Below the pieces are notes generated by a model, which was given only the letters and a program-made list of their open reading frames with translations, was not told where the DNA came from and did no database searches. A stretch of DNA of 64,000 nucleotides from Tretioscincus oriximinensis (lineage: Eukaryota; Chordata; Lepidosauria; Squamata; Gymnophthalmidae), in assembly GCA_022410635.1 (NCBI GenBank), contig JAJVDF010000236.1:1718868-1782867 (forward strand), read 5' to 3'. Of this stretch, positions 48,201 through 60,200 are shown piece after piece. A program made the position numbers and the translations under genes. Each line of letters begins with the position of its first letter. The first letter of the stretch is position 1.

Positions 48201-51200
48201 ATTATTTATAATGATGAATCTTTTTACACTGCTGCATCCCAACCATCACGCTACTCTAGCATGAAAGAGACTGATGTCAGGATACCCCAGTCCCTTGACT
48301 TACCTTGGCACAAGCGTCCCGGGCATAGTTGGCCTCACTGATGCTATGGCCCTTTTGGATCACGTCTCCTCCTCCCGTGGCCACGGTCCGGTACAGAAGG
48401 GCGCCGAGGAGGCTTACCGGTTCGGTTGAGGTCAGCTCTGCAAGGTAGGAAACCAGCTCACGGTTTTCTATTTCTACGCTGTCATCCCTAGTGACAAAAC
48501 ACACGTTGCCCTGGAAAATGCAATGAGAGAGAGAAGCCAGCGTCAGCCACATGGACATGAACCGAAAGGACTGCCAAATTCCATAGACCAAGGACCCTTT
48601 GCATAGCCACATTCCTCAGCATGCCAATAACATAAGAGGACAGACTTTGTCCTGGATTGGAAACTGGCTAAAAGATAGAAAACAGAGGGNAGTATTAAAT
48701 GGACAGTTCTCTGAGTGGAAAGAGGTAAGAAGTGGGGTACCCCAGGGATCTGTACTGGGACCCTTGCTTTTCAATATATTTATAAATGATCTGGATGCCG
48801 AGGTAAATAGTGAAGCAGCCAAGTTTGCTGACGACACTGAACTGTTCAGGGTAGTGAAAACTGAAAATGATTGTAAGGCACTCCAGAGTGATTTATTGAA
48901 ATTGGGTGAGTGNGCATCAAAGTGGCAAATGCACTTCAACTTAAGCAAGTGCAAGGTCATGCATATTGGGGCAAAGAACCCAAAATACTCCTACCACCTG
49001 ATGGGAACCAAGCTTTCTGTAACGAGCAAGGAAAGGATCTTGGGGTGTTGGTGGACAATTCAATGAAAATGTCAACCCAGTGTGCAGCAGCNGCAAAAAA
49101 GGCAAATTCCATGTTGGGGATAATTAGGAAAGGAATCGAAAATAAGTCAGCAAATGTTGTTTTGCCTCTTTATAAATCTGTGGTGAGGCCACATTTGGAA
49201 TCCTGTGTTCAATTCTGGTCACCACATCTCAAGAGGGATATTTTGGAACTGGAGAAGGTGCAGAAAAGGGCAACAAAAATGATCAAGGGTCTGGAGCACC
49301 TCCCTTACGAAGCAAGGCTGCAACGTCTGGGCCTCTTCAGCCTTGAAAGGAGACGTTTGAGGGGTGATCTGATTGAAGTGTACAAAATCATGCATGGGAT
49401 CGACGGAGTGAATAGAGAAAAAATGTTTTCTCTGTTGCACAACACAAGGACCAGAGGGCCCTCCTTAAAACTGTTGGGTAGAAAAGTGAGAACAGACAAA
49501 GGAAAGTATTTTTTCAGCCAGAGGGTCATCGGCCTGTGGAATTTACTTCCTGAAGAGGTAGTGGTAGCTAACAGCTTGGATAGTTTCAAGACAGGACTAA
49601 ACAGGTTTATGGACACTAAGGGTATAAATGGATACTAAGATAGTTGTCTGGATGTAGCCTCCGGGATGGAGCAACAGGCAGGACTCTTGAAATACCATTT
49701 GCAGGGAGTCGCGAACAGGAGCAGCATATTTTGCTTTCCTCTGTTCGGACTGCCCAGGGGCCTCTGGGGGGCCTCTGTGTGACACAGAATGCTGGACTCG
49801 ATGGGCTGCGGCCTGATCCAGGATGGCTCTTCTTATGTTCTTATGTTGGTAGCGGTTGCTGATCCATTGCTCTGTGGATGCCTGGTTGCTGAAAACGGTG
49901 ACAGTGTGGGTGTCTGTGACCTTAGAGACAATTAGATACTGCAATGGAAGCAGAATATTTACTCTTCCTGGTATCTCCGTGTAAACTTGTCTTCACTTGG
50001 TCTGCACTTTCTTTTAATAAAGTGGATTTGGTGCAGGAGGGGCAGTCACNTTTGTCCTAAAAGACTCCTTCCTCACCACCTGAAAGACGTAGGCCCCGTC
50101 CACACAGAGCCTTATTCAGGGTCACATCTCGGGACAGAGCTTGGGCACCCACATGCCAATATAGACTATGGCAGGTTCCATTCAGGGCCTGACATAGTCT
50201 ACTCTAGCATGTGGTTGGCAGGCTCCTGTCCTGAGGGACAGCCCAGGACAAGGCTCCGTGAGGGTGCAGCTTTAGATGATGTTGTTTTCATGTNCGACAC
50301 CCAGCTGTTTGGCTCCCAGCCCTTACTAGAGTCTGGAAGGGTTGGCCCTGGTGAGTGGACAAGCTCTTAACTTACCAAGTGCAAGATGGTTGCCAGGATC
50401 TTGTACACAGAGTCTGTTTCTTTGGAGGAAAATCCAATTACTCTCATGGCGCCTGCGACTGCTTGGAAGTTGTCTTTGTCGGTTACCAAGGACTGAAGGA
50501 AGAGTAAGGGAACATTACAAAAAGCTCACACAGGAGAAGAAATAAAGAGGGTGAGAAAAATCAAATGACGGAGACAATTATATCAAACATAAACTGGCAA
50601 AGGCTGTCCTTGAGAATAGTTTGAGGCTTAAGGGGCAGACATAAAACACAAAAATACTTGCTTATTGTATCCCAAAGCATCTGATGCTTTGTGGTAGTGA
50701 TGGCTTACAGCTTGTATAGATTCAAGGCAGGACTAGGCAGGTTTATGGACACCAAGGGTATAAATGGGTCCTAGGATGGATGTCTGGATGTTGCCTCCGG
50801 GATGGAGCCACAGGCAGGACTCCTGGAGTACCATTTGCAGGGAGTCATGAACAGGAGCATATTGTGCTTTCCTCTGTTTAGGCTGCCCAGGGGCATCTGG
50901 TGGGCCACTGTGTAGGACAGAATGCTGGACTAGGTGGGCTCTGGCCTGATTCAGTATGGCTCTTCTGATGTTCATATGCCACTCACTTGTACAAAAGCCT
51001 CTGCTGCAGCAACATGCCAGCTTAGACTATGGCAGGCGCCATTTGGCCCATCCACATGCCAGTGCAGACTATGGCAGGCTAGTCTATACCAGCATGCAGG
51101 TGGCAAGTCCCTATTCNGAGTTACAGTGCCAAAAGGGCTAGATATATCCAGCTGAGAGAATTTCCCCTCATGCCCTGCAAATGCTCAAGGATTCCCCACC

Positions 51201-54200
51201 ACTTAGGGCCCAAACTATCTGCTTTTCAGCTCCTGCAAGTGTTCTGGCGCAATACTGCGAATTCTTCAGACCTGACAGCTCCCCGTTTTCTGAGCTCTTA
51301 ATATCATTTCTGGAGACCTTCAGCAACAAATTACAGAGCAGTGCCACACACTGGCAGTCGGAGAAATTCTTGAAAGCTTATGAAAGCATAAAAGGATAAG
51401 GGAAACCCTGCTGGATCAGACCTCGGCTCACGCAATGCAGCATCGTGTCTTACCCTGGGCTCTCCCAACTATTTCCTGGTCCTTTCTCTGCTGTCTTTGG
51501 GGCGCAGGGCAGGCGTTTTCGAAGGAGGAGAAAGCTATATACGTATCAGAGAGCAAGCCGTGTTGTTCCAGGAAATCTATCAAGGGCTCTTCTAGCCCCT
51601 TAGAAACTAACAAGGAAAAGGTAGGAAGCAGGAGGGAGCAAGGGAACAGCCTACGTCTTGGGTTGCACCTACGAAAGCTCAGGCTGCCTGGCTGCTCCTT
51701 GCCAATCTGAGTAGATTTGTCTATAAAAGCTCATGGGGGTCCAATTTCCTGCTCAATGCAGGAGTCATTAAACCATTCCATCNTCTTTGAAGACTTCCAG
51801 CAAAGACTTCCTGTAGCAAATGATTTCACTGGTTTATCACCCTTCCTGTCACAAAGGGTTTTCTGATATCTAATCTAAATCTCTTCCCTTGCACTTTCAT
51901 CCCACTGTGTCTGGTCCTTCCATGTGCCGATGAGAACAAGGCTGATCCCTCTGCTCTGTGGAAAGCCCCTCAGGCATTTGTAGGCAGCTATCAGGTCTCC
52001 TTTCCGTCTTCTCTTTCGCAGACTAAACATTCCTTCAATCCTTTAACTCTTCTTCTTAGGACATAATGGTTTCCAGACTACTTACACCATAGAATCATAG
52101 AATCATAGAGTCGGAAGTTATAAAAGAAGGNATGAGAAATTTCAATTTTATAAATTTTTTTTTAAAAAAACGTTCCTAAGAGCGATGTTTATCTTTTATA
52201 TGTTCAGTTGTATACTACTGAAGTGCTGGTCGATGACCGTAATAAATTATTCATTCATTCAGAGTCGGAAGGGACCTCCAGGGTCATGGGGTCCAACCAC
52301 TTAGGGCCCAAACTAAACCATCCCAGACAGATGACTGTCCAGCCTCTGGTTGAAGACTTCCAGGGAAGGTGAACTCACCACCCCCTGTGGCAAACTGTTC
52401 CACTGGTTTATCCCCCTGACTGTTAGGAAGTTTTTTTCTGGTATCTAATCTAAATCTCCTCCCTTGCACTTTCATTCCATTGTTTCCAGTCCTTCCATGT
52501 GCTAATGAGAACNATGTTGATCCCTCTGCTCTGTTAAAAGCCCTTCAAATATTTGTAGGCAGCTATCAGGTCTCCTCTCAGTCTTCTCTTTTGCAGACTA
52601 AACATCCCCAGATCCTTTAACCCTTCCTCATAGGACATGGTTTCCAGACCACTCACCATCCTTGTAACTCTCTTCTGTACTTGCTCTAGTTTCTCAATGT
52701 CCTTTTTAAATTGGGGCCNCCAGAACTGAACACAGGATTCCAAGTGTAGTCGTACCAAAGTACTGTAGAGAGGAATAATTACTTCACGTGAGCGAGATTC
52801 TATGCCCTTCTTGATACATCCCAGGATTGTGTTTGCCTTTTTCGCAGCTGCTTCACACTGTTGACTCATGTTTAGTCTGTGATCTACCAAAACACCCAGG
52901 TCCTTCTTACCTGTGCTGCTGCTCAGACATATTCCTCCCATTCTATATGTGCTGTTTTTGTTATTTTTGCCCAGATGTAGGATCTTGCATTTCACTCTCT
53001 TTAATGCCATTCTGTTTGTTTCAGCCCATTGTTCCAGCTTGTCTGGATCTTTTTGAATCCTATTTCTATCTTGTTTAGTATTAGCAACACCGCCTATTTT
53101 TGTGTCATCAGCAAATTTGATAAGTTTTCCTTCAATTCCTTCATCTAGATCATTTATAAATATGTTAAACAGCACTGGGCCCAGGACAGACCCCTGTGGT
53201 ACTCCACTTGAAACATTCTTCCAATTGGATGTGCAACCATTTATTATCACTCTTTGAGTACGATCACTAAGCCAGTTTTCAATCCATCTAACTCTTGTTT
53301 TGTCAATCCCATACTTGACCATTTTTTCAATAAGGCTGGAATGAGATACTTTGTCAAATGCTTTACTGAAGTCAAGATATACCACATCTACTGCATTTCC
53401 CTGATCAACCCATTTGGTAATTCTATCATAGAAGGAAATTAGATTAGTCTGGCATGACTTGTTTGTTACAAATCCATGTTGGCTCTGATTAATTACTGCA
53501 TTCCTATCCAAGTGCTGGCATACATGCTGCTTTATAACTTGTTCAAGGAGCTTTCCTGGTATTGAAGTCAGACTCACAGGCCGGTAGTTTCCCGGTTCCA
53601 CCTTTTTACCCTTTTTGAAGATAGGGACAACATTTGCTCTTCTCCATTCTACTGGGACTTCTCCTGTTGTCCATGAATTTTCAAAGATCACTGCAAGTGG
53701 TTCCACTATTACTTCTGCTAGTTCCTTCAGTACCCTGGGATGTAGTTCATCTGGGCCTGGAGATTTGAATTCATTTAAATTAGCTAAGAGTTCCCTCACC
53801 TTTTCTCTGTCTATTAAGTGTTTTGATTTTTTTTGTTCCTTCAATAGCACAATGAAGGCCAGCTGTTGTTGTATGTCCTTTTTCAGAAAAAACAATTGTA
53901 AAATAAGTGTTCAGAAGTTNAGCTTTCTCAGTATTGTTTTTGATCATTTCACCATTTTCCCTCTGTAGAACTCCTTTAGCATCTTTAGCTTTTCTTTTGC
54001 TTTTGACGTACCCCCAAACCCCTTTATTATTGCTTTTTACATGCCTTGCAAGACTCANTTCATATTCAGCTTTAGCTTTTCTGACACTTGCCCTACAATT
54101 ACTGCAGACTGCCTTATATTCTTCCTTAGAAATGNCCCCCTTCTTCCATTTCATAAACAGTATTTTTTTCTTTTTTAGTAAGTTATTAAGATTTGGGTTC

Positions 54201-57200
54201 AACCACAGTGGCCTCCTTAGATGCTTCCCATGTTTTTTTCTTTGGGGAATTGTTAAAGATTGTGCTTCTAGAATCTCATTTCGCAAGATGTCCCATCCTT
54301 CTTGGACATTTCTGTCCTTTAAGACTTCCAACCATTGGATTCTTCCTACCATCCTTCTTAGTCCATCAAAATCTGCTCTTCTGAAATCCAGTCTTGACGT
54401 CTGAGTCCTCTGAGGTCTTCCCCCTTTGTTATGTAGAATTCAATGATTGCATGGTCACTGCAGCCCAATGTCCCAGCCACCCTTACTTCCTCAACCATTT
54501 CCTCCTTGTGGTAAGAATTAGATCCAGGATAGCGGATCCTCTTGTTTTTTCTTCCACTTTTTGGCAGATAAAATTATCAGCTAGAGAAGATAAAAATTTA
54601 GTAGACCCGTGAGTTTTGCCCGAGAGAGATTCCCAGCAAATGTCTGGATAGTTAAAATCTCCCATGATCACTGTATCATGTTTATTTGAGAGCATAGTCA
54701 TCTGTTGTAGGAAGAGTTCATCCATATCTTCTGTTTGTCCAGGAGGCCTATAATAAACTCCCACGATGGTGTCCTTTCTGTTTTTCTCTCCTTGTATTCT
54801 TACCCAGACGGTTTCTACAGAGCTTCCATTTTCTGAAACTTGAACCTTTGAGGAGGTCTATGTTTCCCTAACATACAACGTGACACCACCTCCCCTTTTG
54901 TGAAGTCTGTTTCTTATAAATAAGTTGTAACCTCTAAGCTTTGTATTCCAATCATGTGTCTCATCCCACCAAGTTTCAGTGATGCCTATGACATCATAGT
55001 TTTCCTGTGTTAGGATCTCCAATTCTTCTTGTTTGTTTCCCATGCTATGAGCATTAGTGTAGAAGCATTTTAGTTTGTGATTTAGCTTGTCTTCTTTGTA
55101 AGACCATCCCTGTAACCCTTTTGAACCTGCTCTTGTTTATCAATGTACTTTTTAAATTGGGCTGTCCAGAACTGAACAGTGTATTCCAAGTGTGATCTGA
55201 CCAAAGTACTGTAGAGAGGAATAATTACTTCACTTGATCGAGATTCTCTGCTCCTCTTCATACACCCCAGGAATGTGTTTGCCTTTTTCGCAGCTGGTTC
55301 ACACTGTTGACTCATGCTCAGTCTGTGATCTACCAAGGCATCCAAGGTCCTTTTCCGGTGTGCTGCTGCTCAGGCAGATTCCTCCCATTCTATAATTAGC
55401 TGAAAAGATCCAGATGAATATGAAACTTACGTTGTTGCTGTCTCCCTCTCTAGTAAACCTGTAGGCTGTCAGATCTCTCTTGAGATGCAGGGAGATGAGC
55501 AGGTCCTCGGACGCTCCTTGGAGTAGCTGGGAAAGAGAAAAATTCCTTGTGAGCACTTTGTCTTGTCCTCCCTTCCAAAACTGCCCTGCTAGAACCAGAA
55601 AGGGTCTGCATTGGATCTNGGACTTCTTAGTAGTAGCACCTTCTACCTCCTCCCTGCTGCTATTTATGAAGCATCTAAAGACCTTTAAAGACCTGTGGNA
55701 GAGAATGATCTCCCCTTGAAAGTGGTGGCGGAAGAGTGAGGACAGACAAGGGGAAGTATTTTTTCACCCAGGGGACCATCAGCCTGTGGAATTTACTTCC
55801 AGAAGAGGGGAGAGTAGCTGGATAAAGACTGGATAGCTTTAAGACAGGATTAGACTAGTTCATGGAAGCCAAGGGTTATCAATAGCTACCAGGGTGGATC
55901 TCTTGATGCTGCCTCCGGGATGGAAAAAGAGGCAGGATTCCTGAAGTACCGTTTGAAGGAAGTGGAGTACAAGTGAGGGTTTCCAGTTTCAGACTGCCCA
56001 GCTGCAACTGCTGGGCCAGTGTAGACTATGGCAGGTCCCATTTGGCTCATCCACATGCCAGTGTAGATTATGGCAGGCCCCATTCGCATGCAGATGGCAG
56101 ATTCTATTCCAAGAGAACAAGTGAGGGGTTTGCCTTCTTTTGCTTGAGATGCTCAGGGGCAATGGGAGGGTCACTGGGTGAGGCAGAAGGATGGACTAGA
56201 TCCAGCCCCATTCGTACGTTCTTATCGCCTGTCCGTTTTTTTGCAGGCATAAGACGTCCCATTTCTAAAAGCTGCTGCTTCCATTTTGTTAAAAATGACT
56301 TAAATAAGGCTGGACATTGCTGATGCAGCAGTTCCCCCAGTGCCCAGCCTCCTTGGACTGAAAAACAAGTCAAAAACGNAAAGGGGAAACAGGTTCACTC
56401 ACTGACTGCGTTAGAAATGGGGTTACCAGAAAAAAAAACAGGGCAGGACCGGAGTGCTACATCTTTCATGGCTGCAGTAAAGAAGCAATTTTTGGATGCT
56501 GCAATCATTACAATCTGCCCATAGGGCGCTTCCCAAAGGTGGTCTGACTGCGACGTATGAAATCACGCAAGGGCTGGACAAGGTGAGCAGAAGAAAATTA
56601 TTTTCTCTATCACATGAAGACCAGGGGGGCTTCCTTGAAACTGATGGGTAGAAGAGGTAGGACAGGCCCTGAGGGTCAGTGGCCTATGGAATTTGCTTCC
56701 AGAAAATGTGCTAGTAGCTGGCAGCCTGGGTAACCTTAAGGCAGGATTAGACAAGTTCATGGACAACAAGGGTATAACTAGCTACTAGGGTGGATGGAGC
56801 AATAGGCAGGATTCCTGAAATATCTTTTGCAGGGAGCCAAGAATAGGTGAAGATTTTGCCTTCTCCTTCTGCTTGAAATGTCCAAGCACAGCTGGTGGGC
56901 CAGTGCAGACAATGGCAGGTCCCATTTGGCTCATCTACGGCTCGCCATAGCCTACCCTAGAATGCCAGCTCCCTAGGCCAAGGGTGGAGAGCAGTGAATG
57001 TTTGGGTCCCTTCTGTTTGAGGTGCCCAGGAACAATGGGTTGGCCACTGGGTGAGAGAATTTAGTGCAACGTAGAGGAGTGTATGGGTCTCTTCCTGCAT
57101 TGTTCCATCACTGTTCCTGCTGCTGTGCTGGTTCGGATACCATAGCAACTGCTGCCGTCCTGGCTCTGGCTTTAGAATGTTGATGACATCACTCCAGGCC

Positions 57201-60200
57201 CAAATATTGTCAATCGCAGAGCCTTCGGGGACTATTGTGATTCTGGGACATATATATAAAGAGCAGTTTCTGCATTAAAATTGCACAAAAATATGAGTTT
57301 CCTCTGGCCTGGGGGTGGTGGTGTCCCAGTAACCTAAAATTGCTCATTAGGCCCCATTTTGGGTGTGTTATAGCAGGCAGGTTTGGCGAGCAGACAAATC
57401 TGGGTAATGTAATTGTGGACTAACGCGGGAAACCTGCTTACCTGGTAGAAAGCATGGAAGTTCCTCTCTCCTGGTTGCTGCTTGAGGATTCGAGACTGAA
57501 AGAAGAACCAAAAGACTCAGCAAAACCCAACTATGGGATCCCAGTTTTGCCTCATCGATTGCCTTAGGGAGGACTTTTTATTAGGCAACTTTCAGGGGAA
57601 TTTGTTTAGAATCCAATTTTCTGTTCCTCCTTCTCTGTAGCCTACACTTTCAGTTTCCATGTGAAAGACCAGCTCAGTGAATGAGGAATCTCCCAATGCA
57701 AGAAGCAATCTCTTCCTTCCGGAAGGAAGGAGTGAAGGAAGGAAGAAAGAAAGAAAAGAAGGAGGGAGGGAGGAAGAAGAAAGGAGGGAAGGAAGGAAAA
57801 CAGGAAGGAAGAAGGAAGGAAAGAAGAAAGAAAGAAAAGAAGGAGGGAGGGAAGGGAGGGCGTGGGGAAAAAGGAAGGAAAGAGGGGAAGGAAGGACGGA
57901 AAGGGGAAGGAGGGTGGGTAGTGTTTGGGCATGCAGTGTGGTAGCATCAGATGTTGGCCACTGCGGTGGAGCTGTGGGGAGGGTCTGAGTTCACACAGCA
58001 TTGTCCTGAGCCCTGGCAACCCAAGCTAAGTCACTAAAAGCCTGTGTCCTTACTGGGTTTTCCATAATAGCAGGGGCACGTTGTTTGGAACTCCCAATCG
58101 AATGCTGANACAATCATGGGTTTTACTGTGTGCTTGGAGGCAGCGAAAGGGAAAATGTCCTTGAACAAAATCCTCAAAATATCTGCTTTTACTTTGGAAA
58201 AACCTCCTAAGAAGCTTTTGAAAAAACCTTATTTTCTCCTGACACTGATGTCAGGAGAAAAGAAGATTAGAAGACGTGCCAAAAGTGAAGCAAAATTGAA
58301 TCAAGAATGGGGTCCCCGAGAACACTGTAGACCAGTTTTCATTGGGAGGGAAATCCCTGGTGGATGGGAGAAAAGTAAAATAAGAAATGAAACCATTTCT
58401 GCAATCTTGGTTGTTCTTACATCATACTTCAGAAGGTTGCGGACAGAAGCAAAAACTAATCTGTACTTAACTAGATATTTAGGTACAAACTTTCAAACCA
58501 CTGAAGGATGAGGGAGACTTCAAAATGAGGTCATTTTAGGACTGCCAAAAAAAGCCAAGGACAGGAGTTTTGCAGCTTTAATGGATATGGAAATGAGAAA
58601 ATCCCCAGGTGCAGTTTATAATGCCAGCAGCATCTAAAAAAAAGTTTCCAAATCCATTTAAGCTGCAAAAATTCTGTTCCACTTTTCCGCATGGTGATAA
58701 ACCCTATCAAAGGATTACAAGAAAAAATCCAGGACAGAACTTTACACCTTTAATGGCTGTGAAAAAGGAACACCTCCTTTCACACGTACCTGCCCACACC
58801 TTAAGAGCATCCAACAAGGCCCCCTTGACAGTCCCACCAGCTTCACTCGTCAAATGGTGGCCTTCTCTGTGGTAGCTCCCTGGTTACGGAGTAACCTCCT
58901 TTCCGAGGTGTGTGGGGTACCTGCACTGTACATGTTTAAATGCNTGCTGAAGACACATCTGTTTACCCTGAACTTTGGCTGAGCCAACTAAATCCTCTCT
59001 CCTTGCAGGGAATGTCAATTTTGATCCATCCTTAGATCTGTGTGCATAGGGCAAAATATAAATGTAAGTAAAACAAAGCCTAGAATCATAGAATACAAGA
59101 GTTGGGAAGGACCTCCAAGGTCANGAGGTCAACCCCCTGCTCAATGCAGGATTCAATAAACCATCCCAGACCGATGGCTGCCCAGCCTCTGCTTGGAGAC
59201 TTACAGCGAAGGAGAAACCACCGCCGGTGGCAACTGGTTCCACTGCTTGATGACCCTCTCAGTCTTCTCTTTTGCGGACTAAACATCTCTGGAGCCTTTG
59301 ATGTTCCTCCGTTTATACAAATTAATAAATAAAAAGTGACTTTTCCCCAANTGCTGCAGGCATTAGAAACTGCACCTGGGGAAAATACCTCTATTTTATA
59401 GCTATTAAAGGTGCAGCTAAAGAACTCTTATAGTCCCCTCTGCCTTCTTTCCTTCCAGGGTGGGCTGAAGGGAGGAAGGGTATGGATCTTCTTAAACATT
59501 TGATTGTTGTTGTCGTCATCATTTCTGTTACCTGCCCTGGGACCATTGGTGAAGGGTGGGATATAAATCATTAAGTAAAAAGCTCTGTTCTGGCTTTTAC
59601 CTGGTAACCCTACTGTAGGTGACCTGCATCTGTAACCTCCATTCCAGCATCAATGGTAGGCTCCATTTGTCCTGTCAGATGGTGCCACCAGGATTCTAAG
59701 TGTACAGTGACCATAAGAACTCTGGCTTTCTTTTGGCATGGTCCTGTCTTACTCCTGAAAGTAAACACCTATTTGTTCAAATATAGTGCAGGCATAGTAG
59801 GTTCCTGCTACCACCATGTAGAACAGTGATGTAACTATGAGTAGACATCTTTGCAGGGCTCAAACATATTTGGGCTACTTTCTGGACCTGGAGTAATGTC
59901 AAGAACCTCTACTGACCCTGGAGGTCCACCTCCCAACAAGGCCCACTATACCTTTTCTAGTAGGTAGTTGTTGATATGGCCTCCTGTGGGGTCCCCTTTG
60001 AAGTCAAAGTTGATGTCCATGTACTTGCCAAAGCGGCTGGAGTTGTCATTGCGGTTGGTCTTGGCGTTGCCGAAGGCTTCCAGGACACAGTTGGACTTCA
60101 GCAGAATGTTCTTCACCCTGTGGAGTTATTTGAGGAGAAGAGAAGGTAGTCTAGTCAACTGACCAACATGTTGAACTTCAAATGTCTCCCCCGTGTCAGA

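Noticed and set aside
49857..49944. Exon-like minus frame after a good acceptor (CATTGCAG), reading [16 protein letters not shown]
   Set aside because: Window exons 5 and 6 join in phase with correct family length (ILHL|GNV). This stretch has no donor and runs into a CR1-B end.
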